The notes below the pieces were generated by a model. It did not search any database, was not told the origin of the DNA, and saw only the letters and a program-made list of their open reading frames with translations. The translations under genes were made by a program, and so were the position numbers. From Pempheris klunzingeri (lineage: Eukaryota; Chordata; Actinopteri; Acropomatiformes; Pempheridae): a DNA stretch of 64,000 nt. Shown piece by piece: positions 1 to 12,900 of the stretch (positions are counted from its first letter, which is position 1; each line of letters begins with the position of its first letter). The DNA lies in the NCBI RefSeq assembly GCF_042242105.1, contig NC_092017.1, forward strand, positions 4,687,652-4,751,651, written 5' to 3'.

Positions 1-2726
1 GAAAGAACAGTCTCCTCCAACTGAGATTCCAACTGAATGAATGATGTGTGAATGGGTGAATGAGGACGTGATGCAAAACTGCTTTGACTGGTTGAAATGA
101 TTAGAAAGTCGCTACAAAAATACAGACCGTTAACCATTTAAAAATCACTACATTTGATTTGTTGTCAGTATCTAACAAAGTAAAACATGCCATGGCTCCA
201 TGTTAATGCTAGAAGCAGCAGTTTGTGATGTTTTCAGTTGTACTGAGAGGTGTTTCTATGGCAGTGATTGGATATTTTGGACCCAGTTATTATTGTAGAT
301 TTCCAGAAATCTGTGACTTTCTGACTTCCTGACTGGACTGTGATTAAAGCGGCTCCTTCACCCTGAATGTCTCCACATCATTGCACAGTGATTCATATTC
401 CCTGATGTCATCTTATATTTGGGCATTAATCCAGTAAAAAAAATATTGCTTTGCACACAGTGCATCAAACATGGAACACTTTGAGGTTTGATATTTTCCC
501 TGAGCAAAAATAATGCCTGATTAATTTCTGCTTGAGAGTCCAGCCTTAAGCACTGTGATCAATATGTGTGCAACTACCTGCCAATGCTGGACTGACTGAG
601 TAATTAGCCAATGTGCTTGGCGGGCCTGACGGGGGTAATGAAGTCACGCAGGCTACGAGCTGCCAGGAAGAAAATAAGGCCGTTATTCCAATCCAAATAA
701 AGACGGTTTCCCTTCAAAGCTTTGTGTGTATATGTGGATAAACTGAGAGAACGCCATAAGATGCTCAGATATGCTTTAACATCACAACAACACAAATCAT
801 CTCCATCCCCACATAGGCTGACAGAAGTAGAGAGCCCATTCATTTGCACGAATATTAATTCCATCCAAGATTGAGGAAGAGCGCTATAAATATCTGTGAC
901 CGCCTGATTGCTCTGGGAAGATCAAACGGAGACAAACAATGTACTTTCTAAACAGTTTGCTCTGAGAGAATTATGACAGAAATAACTGACAGCTCTTGAT
1001 GAACAGGAACATCCAAAGATCAGACAAGTTTTTATTGCATCAGAAATTAATTCTAAAAATGATACATCACTCAATGGCGTATTAAAAGCATTCAGCTCCC
1101 GCTTGAAGAATTTTTGATTTCCCTGACAACGGAGTCTAATTAGACCAAACACGTCTCTGTTTGTCTGACTGAAATAACTCAATTATAGAAACTCCAAACA
1201 TCTGGCTGCACACTCGGAGAGTTGATTAGAACAAATTTTTCCTGAAATGATTAAATAAGACAGTAATCACTTTAGAGCCAGTTCCATCTCCATTAGAAGT
1301 ACGTAGAAGTCAAAAGATGTGGAACCTCAACTAATCCAATCACTGCTGAACCCACACTCGTCATTATGTGCCGTTACATGTGAGGATGACAAATAATCAA
1401 ATGCAACTGTGTGTACAAATAGGTCTAGAATCTCAGCCACATCATATCTTAACTGGTTATGGATTGTTCTTTCATAAGCAATGAGTTCTTATAGCTTTTA
1501 TTTTTAGGTTGCTTCGTTTTGTGACAGATTATACAGAACCACTCTCTAATTATGATTATGTGCAAATGACTATTGGCTACATGCTTCACTGATGAATGCA
1601 ATGATTGCTGTGAATATTTTTCAACAACAGAGCAATTCGCACATGCTTTTCAAGAGGCCTGTGAGCTTGTTACTTTGTCTTCCTGTGTAGCCTCTGCCAT
1701 CAGCCCATTACCCATGATAGGGCACAGCACTGGAGGACAGAGCAGAATCCGCTGTAGCCTTTAATTTCAGGAGAGAAAAGGAAAAAAAAAAACCTAATTG
1801 AAACTTTCTCTCAATGATTTGCTACTTGATTTGACGCTGGACTTTCCCATTGTCACAAAATCGATAAAGCCAAGACAGGCAGGGCCTAACTGGAAAAGGC
1901 TTTTGGCTTTTCATGCCGAGCGAAGGCGGGCGAGAGCGTTAGGGTTAAGTGATGTGTTTCTGACGCTGAGTGGGTCTGGGACACCCCATTCGCTCAGCAG
2001 CCCTCTGGAACTCGTGGGCCTAATGGCTGGGCAAATCACTGGGGGGAAGGGGACTGACTCGCTGTGATGTGTGTGTGAGTGTGTACGTGTGCATGAATGT
2101 GCGTGTGCTTATTGTCCGTGTGTGGCTGATTGTTGGTGTGTGTGCAGAGGAGAAAGTCTCTAGGGTACTGGATTGTTCACAAAACCAAGCGAGGGCTGCA
2201 ACATAATGACTTCACTCACCTCCCAAAATCAAAATTAAAAAGTGGGACATCACAATGGACGTAGCTATTATCATTGTAATAGGCAAGCCACAATCTGCCA
2301 GCTGCTATGTGTGTGCAAGTGCATGTTCTGTGTGTGTGTATACGTGTATGTGGGCCATCTTTGTCCCTTCCCTCGTGTCACCTTTTATCTAATGAATAAA
2401 TAAGAAATACAAGACAAATATCACTGCTGTCAGGCAAAAATCTCCAAAATGCCAACTCGACAAGAAGTGTCACTTGGTTTTAAGTTATAATCCTTAAGAT
2501 TTTCATTACATCAAATCCATTTGTTGATCCCATTCATGGCTGGCATTTCAATAACCACTCAATGTGTTTGTGCATTCTGTGGGTGTCCCTGCAATCTCAC
2601 TCCCAAGAATACCGACAGCACGGCTGCGGGTCATGTGAATCACTGACTGTTGTCTGTCATGAGCAAAGATGGAAGGAGCGAAGGTGTCAGTTCGCTCAAA
2701 TGATGCTTACTTTTGTACAGTCTTTC
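1..2726. other. Intergenic DNA without a supported gene
   Basis: No open frame here shows a recognisable protein or a consistent exon structure. The stretch is AT-rich with short TG-rich patches (about 2066-2150 and 2310-2350). Two blocks, roughly 600-1300 and 1780-2065, are less repetitive and contain many TAATTA-like motifs, so they read like conserved non-coding sequence. That is an impression from composition only. Nothing else is seen. Confidence 0.6.
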
Positions 2727-2823
2727 CTTTAAGGCAGGGGTGTCCAAACTTTTTTCACTGAGGGCCACATACAGAAAAACATCCAAAGGGCTGGGCCACT
2801 CACTAGAAGTGAGCTATGCTGCT

Positions 2824-2878
2824 AACTTTAATCCACTACAGGTGATGTATATAGCCTCACCTCTAGTGGATTAAAGTT
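2824..2878. repeat. Palindrome inside hAT copy 1
   Basis: Two 22-nt arms, 2824-2845 and 2857-2878, are reverse complements with one mismatch and an 11-nt loop between them. The left arm begins AACTTTAATCC and the right arm ends GGATTAAAGTT. The same hairpin occurs in copy 2 at 39052-39105, where the two mismatches would be G-T wobbles. It sits about 90 bp inside the terminal repeat. Confidence 0.85.
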
Positions 2879-2923
2879 GGAAAATCAATCAAATGTAAAT
2901 TCTGCTTGATAACTGAATATGAT

Positions 2924-3532
2924 TCATTCCATTAGTGGGCTTTCATTTATTAGTTGTGGTACAAGCTGGTCTTTGCCTTGTAGGCTCTTGTTCAATGTGT
3001 TCAGGTGATCAGTGAGATCCACTAAACATGCCAACCAGAGAGGGTCACTGAGCTCATGAAGAGGTCCTTCTCTCTTCAAAACTGGTCCATTTCTGATCTC
3101 AGGGAATAAAACCGCTGCAGCACAGAGCCACGACTTAGCCCCCCCGCCCCCCACAGCACCAGCATCAGCATCAGAGACGGAAGCTTGAAATAGTCTGTGC
3201 TAGAGCCCTGGTGCTCGAATCAACAGCCTTACCTCAACTTTCTTGCCCCTCGGCGGACAACATAGATTCCTTTGCGCTCCTGTCCCAGCTGGAGCTCCAT
3301 CCGTCGTACCTCCACACAGCTCCTCCCATTTAACTCCCTTCATGCCAACTGCATCTGGCACAGCTTCAAAAACATCCTCACCCGTCGTGGTGCTCTTTAG
3401 ACTACTAACATCAAGCAGCTCCTCCGTAATGCAGAAGTGATCTTCATTAGTTATTAGCTGTGCTCTCATCGCACACCGCGTCTGAAACTTTCTACACTCA
3501 CTTGCTCTCTTACGTTTCCTTAATTCTGCCAT
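2924..3532 (-). pseudogene. hAT transposase remnant (internal deletion derivative)
   Basis: Read on the minus strand, the piece at 3532-3200 starts with a basic N-terminus (MAELRKRKR) and jumps directly into a downstream part of the transposase. That part contains LITNEDHFCITEELLDV and then WEELCGGTTDGAPA, where the TDGAP aspartate belongs to the catalytic core. A further piece at 3154-2924 contains LTDHLNTLNKSLQGKDQLV, also a transposase block, in another frame. BED-finger and other domains expected between these blocks are absent, and the reading frame is not continuous. The parent would encode several hundred residues, so this is a dead fragment carried by the non-autonomous element. The similarity to GTF2IRD2/ZBED-type hAT transposases is recognised from memory of the family. 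Confidence 0.8.
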
Positions 3533-4137
3533 TTTGGGTCACCTGTAGCACATTTCTTCTTCTATTACTCATTTTATGGAGAAGCTGCCTGTTCAAGACA
3601 GTTACTCCCCCTAGTGGTGAGACTAAGAAGTACAATACAGTCCAGGGCAGGTTCCATGTGTGGGCCGTATTACAATACATTTTTAGAATTTCCTGCAGGC
3701 CAATGAAAATTGGAGCACGGGCCGCAGTTGGCCCGCGGGCCGTAGTTTGGACACCCCTGCTTTAAGGCATTCGTTGTGTTGCACGTGGTTGTACACACAA
3801 AAGGAAACAGAAGTAATTGTGTAAAAAAACATTTGGTATAAGAGCTTGGGAGATAAGCTTCATTTTGTTCGTTCTCTAACTTCGGCATCTGGCCATATGC
3901 TGCGGTGTGGGGATGTGCTTGTTGGACTGTCAGATTTGTAATATTCAGACAAAAGTCCCCCAAATACCAGTTCAGACACTATCCAACCATCCAAGGAACA
4001 CTTCAGTTGAAGCATAGTGACAGCATAGTGAGATTAAAAGTCTGCATACGGAGAAGGTCCTGGTGGAAAAATGGGTCGAATGAGGAACTGCTGTTCTTTC
4101 CCAGCTTCCTACTGTGAAGCAACATTGGCTGTGACCG

Positions 4138-4350
4138 CGATTGTTCCCCAACTCTAACCAAGTGGTTATTATTTCAACCATGACAACATTCCAGCTAGTT
4201 ATTTTAGGCCAAACCATGAACCCTTACCAAGTCATTTTTGCGTTTACACCTAACCAAACCTTAACTATAGCACAAAGCATTTGTATGAATCATTTTTTTA
4301 ACAATGATTTGAACAGTTTTGGAGGCACTGGCAAAAGTTGACAACAATGC
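4138..4350 (+). repeat. Degenerate interspersed repeat, CCTAACCAAACCTTAAC family
   Basis: The segment around 4223-4270 (AAGTCATTTTTGC, then a short spacer, then CCTAACCAAACCTTAAC) is closely matched at about 14690-14730 in the same orientation. Both neighbourhoods are rich in AACC-type words. This resembles a dispersed fish repeat, but no ends or duplications are seen and the class is unknown. Confidence 0.5.
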
Positions 4351-5910
4351 ATGCATCAGATCAGAAAACACCTGCATAAGTCGGTGTAAAAAATATATAT
4401 TTTCTAGTTCCATCTCTATACAGTAGTTTTTTTTCACTTCAGATCACAAAAACACAAAGGTCCACAGGAAATGATGCACAGTTTGTTCGGGTGTGCTGGA
4501 AAGTCTACAAATTGCTCTTTTTCATCTGCTCCATTTCTAACACAGTAACCACTCAAGGTGTATTTACTTCCCCCAGCGGCTGATACACAAGTCATATGGC
4601 TTAGACAAGTCATGTATGACAAGTCATGTACGACAGAGTTCAGTTTGGTTTGCAAAATCAAAGAAACCGCAAAGGAAAACTACAGTCCAGTTTCGATTCT
4701 ATTGTTGTAGCCCTTGCTATTGATTCTGTCGGTTATGATGACAGTGAAGGCACCAAAGTGACTGAAAATGAAATCCTGGAATGTGGAGCCATCACTACAG
4801 ATAGGTCTAAGAGAGCAACGAACACGAACAGTCGCACAATAACACGAGTTAAAAACAAATCTCCTATGGTATGGTATATATGGTAATATATGGTGATATG
4901 GTAATACAACCCAAACTGTCCATTGTAAACATCCACCACAGCTTACAGCCACTCCCTGGTTCAGCTGTGACCAACATTCCTGCGGTAGCTTTGCATAACT
5001 ACTACCTATGAAAATCAAACCAAAAATTGTAAGTAACCATAGTTTTACCCTAAGGATTTTAATTTTGAACCTATTGACTTATAAAGGACCTTGTATGTTC
5101 ACAGGTAAAATGTCAAAAGTCACAATATGTAAAACAAGACATTTATTACAGTGAATGATACTATTGAAGCTGAGTTCGGCATAAAGGAATAGTCAAAGAG
5201 GCTTGAACTAGGAGCCTGAATTCCTGAGAAGCCTGAGGAAATGCTCTTAGGCAAATAGAGAAGGCCATAGCCATTTGGGTAAGTAGGGAGCAATTACACA
5301 CGAGGATGATTTAAGGGGATGCTGTCACTATGGTAAGGAGCCAGGACCTCTGCAGATGAAATGAAAATGGCCTGTATAATGGCAGAAGCGACAAAGCAGC
5401 CACTTTGGATGGACTGACTATTACGGCGTGTCAACACAGGCAAGAAAAAGAGCAAAACTATGAGGACGGCAATTAGAGAACATGAAAGAAAATGGATCGT
5501 GGTGGCATCAGCGCTGAGGAGAGCGTTACAGCAAAGGACTTCTGAGCAGGAGTTAATGCTGTGATTTATAGAATTTGTCATCGCAGGCATGTATGTTATA
5601 AATTTCCTGACTGCAGTAATAGCGATAATGAGGTCACCAACTGTACAGTGTCATCTCAGCACTTTGGGGTTCAGACGCAGTATTGAGAGAGGTTACCTGC
5701 CCTGGCATTCTGAATCATTAGGAGACGGCATCAGTCACCAAACATTACCTTAATGCAAATGTCAGTCTGACTTTGAGTATGTCTCTTGTGATAGCTCGTC
5801 GCTCTGAGATGCTCAGATTGGAGCACGAACAGCTACAGTAGTGATCAGTTAGCGAAGGTCATCATTCTCAAAATCTATAGTAAATACAACCCATATATGA
5901 ACACTCGTCT

Positions 5911-5940
5911 GCATCATCATCATCATCATCATCATCATTA
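5911..5940 (+). repeat. (CAT)n microsatellite
   Basis: About ten uninterrupted CAT units, followed by imperfect copies up to about 5970. Confidence 0.95.
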
Positions 5941-6039
5941 TCCACACAACCGTCATCATCATAATCATTATGTAAATATGCTCTCAACATTTTGCAGTTT
6001 GAATCCTAGATGGCACAGCAGGCCCTGTCTTGCATTTGC

Positions 6040-6400
6040 ATGTGCATATTTCAGTGTTTTCCGAGAACGCGCCACAGCAATTAACACAGGATTAATTGGC
6101 ATCTTTATCTCATTAGGGCCAATCTGATCAGAGTATGATGAGGTTTCGGCGCGCTCCCATTTGTTTAAGCGGATTGTGGTAATTGCTGTCATTATTATGG
6201 GCTCTTTAGCGTCATCCGTGGGCCTCCTCTCCCTGCCTGGACCCCATAAAGCCCAGCCATGTGTCACGGCTCAGTTTAGTTAACCCCTGGAATGAGCCCA
6301 GTGGTGCCGGCGTGTGGTTAACGGCCGAGCGGTGATTAGCTCTCCGCACATCAGCCCATTAACACGTCGTCCCCGTCTCAAACTGCCTTTGTGTTCACTC
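6040..6400. promoter_or_regulatory. Candidate conserved non-coding element
   Basis: Low-repeat block with several homeodomain-type cores (CAATTAACACAGGATTAATTGGC near 6080-6100 in two halves, TTAAGCGGATTGTGGTAATTG near 6165-6185). It sits between ordinary AT-rich stretches and has no coding potential. The call rests on motif density alone; an alignment with other fish or mammals would decide it. Confidence 0.3.
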
Positions 6401-9400
6401 CTAATTACAGTCCTACCTTCCCAAATAAAAACTTTACAAGCCCCACATGGGGAGGGGGGGGCATGTACACACAGTGTGGAATCAGGCAAACCCAGGTTGA
6501 GTGTGTGGTAGTGTGTTTTACAAAGCCCCAGGGCCTCATTTGTCAAATCTACAATGATGTACTTCACGCCTGTGGCACGTACATGCCATAAAACACAATA
6601 GATATCACTTTATAGACAATGAGAGGAAATTATGGTTATTTCACACACTGATATTAAGGTTTTGAGTAGGACTGGTATTAGAAACAAGGAAGAGGTCCTT
6701 CTCTCAGATTAAATGTTTTACACCATCCTCACCATAATAAATATACTGTGGATCTAAAGCATGCAGCATCAAAAGACAGTATTTCTGAGAGGGAGCTATT
6801 ACTTCAGCATGAACTCAGATCTACAACCCACCAGAGAGAAGAAACAGACATATATTGAGATATAGTGTACAATAGAAAAAGGGAGCCATTGATCCCACAG
6901 AGTGCAAACTTTACACTTGCTGCTAAGTTCTCTAAAGGGTGCAATCAAATTTTATATGCTCGTAACTATTTCACCCCGTCTAAATGTTAACAACTGTGCA
7001 CTCATGCTATATGGCCCGTCCCCTTTGTTGATCCACCACGGTGATGAGCCCCAGCTTCATGGTTTTGCAATATGATAACAGTCTGTACGATGTAATGAGG
7101 TGTGAGTGTTTCACCTTGACAACCAGTGTTTCAAAGTAAATTCATAGAGCCAATATACTGCACTCACAAGTCAGTCAAGTCCTTCGGGTGCTCTAAAAAC
7201 TTATGGGAGAAGTTCTATCTGTCAAACTCTTTGAACAAGGCCAGTATCGAGACACCCAAGAGGCGCTCTGATATATCGTTTGTGCTGCTCTTCTGCAACT
7301 TTGCATCTTGGGATGGCTGACAATTCGTTGAAAGGAGAAGCTGTGGGAAGCGTGACTACGACTGTAAAACCTGACTTTTGATGCAACCATAAAATATCCA
7401 AAAGAACATTGTTAAGTCAATGCTACAGTCATGAAATTATTTGAAATAACTGATAATTCCATAAAATCAAACTATGTCTTCCTTTAGAATTCACCCCAAA
7501 AACCACCAAGTGCGCCAAATAAAGACACTTTGAACGCCCATACATACGAATTCATCATTCTGGAAAGTTAATTGGTTACGACAACGCTTCATGTCCCACT
7601 TACATTGGGACTTTTCTGGCTTGCGGACCCTTTTGACACTCGAGTAAAGAGACATTAAAAAAATTACTCCAAGCTCTGAGACAAGGAGACACAAATACTA
7701 CTTTAGTGTGTTGCAAAGGAGAACCAGTCAAAATTAGACAACCATGAGCTCCATCAGAGCCCTGACAGCCTTATATGACAGCAGCGGGCGCACTTGTACC
7801 CACTTACCTATGCCTCTAAGCACAAACAAAGCTTTGATTTCCTCAAATTCTCCAAAAAGCCCCCCCACACACACACACACACACACTGTCTATGTGTACC
7901 ACAACAACGACAACACCTTCCACCCGCCGCCCCTCATCTCCTCTAACACAATCTGAGAAGGCGCGTAGCCATCTGTACCTCCGGGGAAGCTCCTTCTTCT
8001 TCAAAGAGCGACATGATCAGCATTATGGCATCTGAAAGACTCTCCATGACTGGGGAGAGTAAATCAGTCACATAGTTGAAGGCTGACACACTGGGTAAAA
8101 GGAACGTCAAAACCCACAGCAAGGCTGGAAGCCACTAAAAACTTGAACGCATTCTGTCCTGTTATTCAGGATGGGATGTCACCTGTGCTTGCCTTTTTGT
8201 TTGTCTCATTTCTCGGTACATATCCTTACTGTATGAATGTAGAAATGCAATACTGTGTATGAGAGGGACTTGAGATAAACTTTGTTTGGTTAGAATTTAA
8301 AGCAACATAAAACCCATTTGTCCAGTAGTGTAACTAGTGTAACTAGTGAGAGCTATCAAATAACAGTAAAATAATACAACAATTGATGTTTGACATAAAA
8401 TATTAGACATATATAACAATAATAATAAAGAATTGTGTTTTCTAAGAAATTATATGGATGGAGGATGAGAATGTACTCCCCTTTCTTTAGTATTTATCTG
8501 TCATTCACAACCATTTAATCAGCATTTGACTTAAAGTCAACTTCAAAATGCATTAGACCATTTTACAGTAGTACTTCACATTTGTAATAGTACATACAAC
8601 ACAACACAGATTCATTTTCATTATTATAATCATTACATTCAAAAGTGTCTGCCATGTGGTTTTCAACATATACATAGATGATCATAAACAATAATGACAG
8701 TCAGAGTCATATCTGACAATTGAAGCTGAGGATATTGAATATCATATCATCATTTAGATAGATGCAGAACAAGCTGCTGCTCAGCTCTCACTGTCCACAG
8801 ATCCACTGACAGGACATGTACCGTAGGGCCAGGTTTACTACAAAGGAAAGGCTGCACAAGACTTTCATTGAGTTTGCTGCTGCAGTCTGTGTGTGTTTAG
8901 TGCAGTAAACTGTAACTCAGCCTATTACTCAACTGATCAAATTACTGTCGTTATGTTTTTGAAAAAAGAATATATTATTTACATATTTAGAAAAAAGCAA
9001 TTGGTGTTATTCATTGTTAACTGGTCCAATGGTCAGTGAACCTCATTACCAGTTGAAGTGACGCGTGAGCCGAGTGGTACCAGGATGATTGAATTAGCAT
9101 TTGAAGAGACTTAAACAGTATCTTGTGGTTCAACTTGTCATTTATTAGAGTTGACGCAAAAAAAAAAAAAGAAACATAGCTATTAATTTGGAGGCTCTAA
9201 ACATGTTCATGCAGCCAAATGCAGAACAAAAACAAAACAAGTTATTTCTTCCCCTCACAAACACTACAGCATGTAATCTGCAACATGGTGCGCCTGCTTG
9301 AAAATAAAGCACAAATTTGGACCAGAATGCATCATGTCTGAGCCAAACAAAAACACAGCAGCAAAGCCACTGTAACTGTCTCTTAATGTTCGTCTTTGTT

Positions 9401-9948
9401 CATCATGGCGGGCTCTGGATCAAACCCTGTGGCTATATATCGCTAAATTCCAAGGCTTATTGATGAGATGTCCATGACATTTTCATAAATGACTGTGATT
9501 TGGCACATTTTTTTTTTTGAAAAAACAATACTTCTACTGCAAAAAGAAGCATTTTGGAACAGACTTCACTTTTACTAGCTACACCAGACAGCAGCATTGC
9601 AGCCTATAATGCAGCCAATATTGCAGTCAATAAACTTTGTGGGAAGCTTCGGGGATCATGCGCTCAATTACAGCTGAAGCACTGCAAGGCAACGACAGTG
9701 AATGTCTCTGATGCAGCAGAAATATTCATGTCAGTAGTGCCCTACAGAAGCCAATAGGCCTGGCTGCCTTTGAGGGGAGACAGATGAATAATCAGAAAAG
9801 ATAGGAGGGGGATCCAACGCGAGAGGAGCTTTGGTGGAAAAAAAAAAGAGAAAAAAGTGAAAAAGCGAAGCAGCCTTTGCTCTGCTGTTTCTTTGAAGTG
9901 CTTCCTCCAGCAGACACTGGTATACAGACACACACAAAGGCACACAGG

Positions 9949-9970
9949 CTCTCTCTCTCTCTCTCTCTCT
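9949..9970 (+). repeat. (CT)n microsatellite
   Basis: Eleven CT units followed by a pyrimidine-rich tail reaching about 10020. Several overlapping open frames here are artefacts of this tract. Confidence 0.95.
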
Positions 9971-12900
9971 TCCCCAGCTTTCTCGCTGCCTCTTTCTCTC
10001 TTCTCCCCCTTTCATCTCCTCCACATCCCTTCATCTTTACCCTCAGTTTGCTCCAGGGATCCCCCCTGTCCCCCAGTACTTACCACTCGTTTGCTGTCCA
10101 GGCTTTGATATCTGCTCGCAGAAAGATCAACAGCATACTTTGGATCCATTTCTCCAGCTACCACGGCTTTAATAACAGCAACAAAGCCAAGGCTTTTCAA
10201 CGGCACTGACTCACATCTATTTGTTATTCATAGCCACTATCATTTCCCCAAAGCACTGAAACATATGCATGTGGAGCTGACTTCATGATTTCTCTAAAAC
10301 ATGAAAAGAGAGCATACACTGTGTGAGTTTCTCTAAAGTAGTGAGTACCACTCTGAGCACAAGTTCTGTAAAGAAAAAGGAAAAAAGTACCCTGTGAAAT
10401 GTATTTGCTGAACTCCAACTATAACAGTGACATGCTGCCAGTATACAGCTATAAATTACAGTAAATAATACAGTTTAACACAGTGGATCAAACCAGATCC
10501 TACAAAATTAGGTTATAAACATTGATAAGCACCCAAAGCCGGGGTTTTAACCACGGACACAGTCATATGTGCAGGCACACATACACTGTGGTTTGATGAT
10601 GCTCTCTGGCCATGCAGACAAATGCAGCCTGGTTCTGTCTCAGTAAAGGTTCTGTGAGCCTCCAGGCCACACCAGGCATGAATCATGGAAATGTCAAGTA
10701 CAAAGTCTGCCACAGAACACATTGAAGAGCCTCTGTGCTGGAAGGCACCGATGACAACACACTGAAGCACAATACCACAACAGTACTGGCATTAGTACAG
10801 TTGTAACAATAATTTGTTTCTCTTTTTTTTTTCTCGACGACAAATGAAATCAGTTTGATATTTTATTTTGGATGAAGCTGAATTGCAGTGCTGTCAATAG
10901 GAAACCCAAACAGCAAATCAGATGAATGGAATCAAGTTAATCCCCCCCTCCTTTAGCCGAAATGTATCTGTTTGGAGTCAACTGGTCTTCAGTGTATACA
11001 TGTCCACACCAAGGAGCAGATGATGGCAGGAAAACTGCAAAACAAAAGTGCTTAAAGGCTAATTAAAAGAGTGTTTAGACATTTGGCCACACACTATGGT
11101 GTGTGTGCATCATGGGACAATCCGTGGTTCCTATCCTTGTGTTCCATGAACATAAAACACATCCTGTCTCCTGCTATAAGTTAAGACTTTTTTTTTGCTT
11201 TTCCAATTAAAAACGTTTTGTCATTACGATGACAGAAAAAGTGGCTTCCATTATGTTTTTTTTCAGATTATATTTGCTGTTGAGTAGATCATGAACATGG
11301 CTGGAACCAGAGGATCCTTCAACATGTCTTTTTGACAAACGTAATATCAGCTTGAGGTCCACTTATTAGTTTCTTTTTGAAGCTTTCACCTGTATCTGCT
11401 GAAATATCTAGTCAGTGACCTTGAGCTGCGATTAATTTGAAGACAAACAAAGTGATCCAAAAGAGAACTGCAGAAAATGCTGCCCACCCAATAAAGCTCT
11501 GTTGATTAAAGCTACAATGGTTAAACCAGAGGTGATACAATGTGTCCCTGCTCTCAGTGAGGACATGCAGCCTTTACACCTTTATACCACGTCACCTTGA
11601 GGAAATAGGCCAGATGATTAGGAAAGTGTTAGTGGGCTGCTATTTTTACACTTCTGCCTCTGTCTCTGTCCGTCTTATTTTCTCTTCCATCTTTTTGAGG
11701 AAACAAACTCTCAATAACGGCCGGCCCAGGTGGCGCGATGCTCTTTTACTTCGCACACTTTAAAATATTCAGAGTTAAAGAGGATTTTACCCGCAAAGCC
11801 ATCATAGAGCATTGAAAATGGGAGCAAAGAAGGCTGGGTAACATGGAGTCAGACAATGAGAGCCAAACGTCTTTATGGTGACAACAAATGTATGAACCAT
11901 CAAATTTTGATCCACGACAGATTGCCGGCAACTGCAGCAGGTACACTTTGCCATATATGAATGCTCCTCCAACAGATGGATCAAAGATGTGCAGTGCACA
12001 GCAAATCTGGAACTCTTAATAATTCAGCAACTTCTTGTGTGACATTGACTGCAGTTTAGCTCACTCTCAAACTGGGCACAGATGGAAAGGCAGACGCGTC
12101 TCTTACAGCAAACACTACACTAACAGGAGAAGTCCCCAAAGGGAGCAGAGAAGAAGTGAAATAGGTAAGGACAGACAGACTGCTGCAGTAGCCCCCTGAG
12201 ACCCGGGGAGACTGCTCCTCAGCTGCGCCTGTTCAGCTGCTAACAGCTTGAGCTGCTGTGCCACATGCTGCCGGAGACACTTCCTCCTGTTCACCAGTTT
12301 AATTTGTGCTGAAATTAGAGAAAACAGCCAAAATCTACCAGGTTCAAAATGACTGACCGAACCCAAAACAGCAGAAGTTAACTCAAACAGATCAGCAAGT
12401 GGCATTATGTGCGTATGGTTGTATGGTGCATATTATCTAGTGTGCACGGACGCTCATACTTGTAGTGGAATTTAGCTGTGACACATTTTACTGAAATCTT
12501 AGTGCGTCCTTCCCCATAATAAACATAAGACTGTATATGTGAAGATGACAGCTGTCAATCAGTTTGACATCAGCAGTTATGTGGCAGGAGTCTGTGCCGT
12601 CTGCACAACAGATATTTCCGTTTAAACAGACTTGGACTGGACAGCTCTAGCAGTGTCAAGCTTGACGTGTGCCGGTAAAACCCACCGTGAATCGGATTGG
12701 TGCATCAAACTTTGTTGCCAAGGCAACATAGTGGTTTTATTCCACTTGAGTGCCGAGGCCCACTGGTATCTCAACGGTAACGTTCAGCTGAAGATAGTGA
12801 CTTGGACTTCATTTGCAGACAATAAATTGACTGGTCACATGTATTCTATGTGTTCAACACTTCCTCTCTGTTTAAGTTTCAGTGGAGGGTTCATTTAAAG

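Larger units (their letters stand above)
2727..3767 (-). mobile_element. Non-autonomous hAT (Charlie-like) element, copy 1, with 8-bp target duplications
   Basis: The element runs from 2735 to 3759 (1025 bp). It starts CAGGGGTGTCCAAACT and ends with the inverted form AGTTTGGACACCCCTG. It is flanked by a perfect 8-bp duplication, CTTTAAGG, at 2727-2734 and 3760-3767. An 8-bp duplication with CAGGGG-type ends is diagnostic of the hAT superfamily. Inside, on the minus strand, are fused scraps of a hAT transposase related to the one in GTF2IRD2-like proteins. The middle of the gene is missing, so the copy cannot supply its own transposase. A second copy with the same fused structure lies at 38963-39876. 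The intact duplication suggests fairly recent insertion. Superfamily assignment is firm; the family name is inferred. Confidence 0.92.
3768..9948. other. Intergenic DNA, no supported gene
   Basis: Contains a degenerate repeat (4138-4350), a (CAT)n tract (5911-5940), a CA tract (about 7863-7886) and AT-rich unique sequence. The block around 6040-6400 has ATTA/TAAT motifs in otherwise moderate-GC, low-repeat DNA and is a candidate conserved element. Open frames in this interval are short and unrelated to known proteins. The histidine-rich one at 5897 is simply the CAT repeat. Confidence 0.55.

Noticed and set aside
5897..6127. Histidine-rich open frame
   Set aside because: It is the translation of a (CAT)n microsatellite, with no splice or promoter support.
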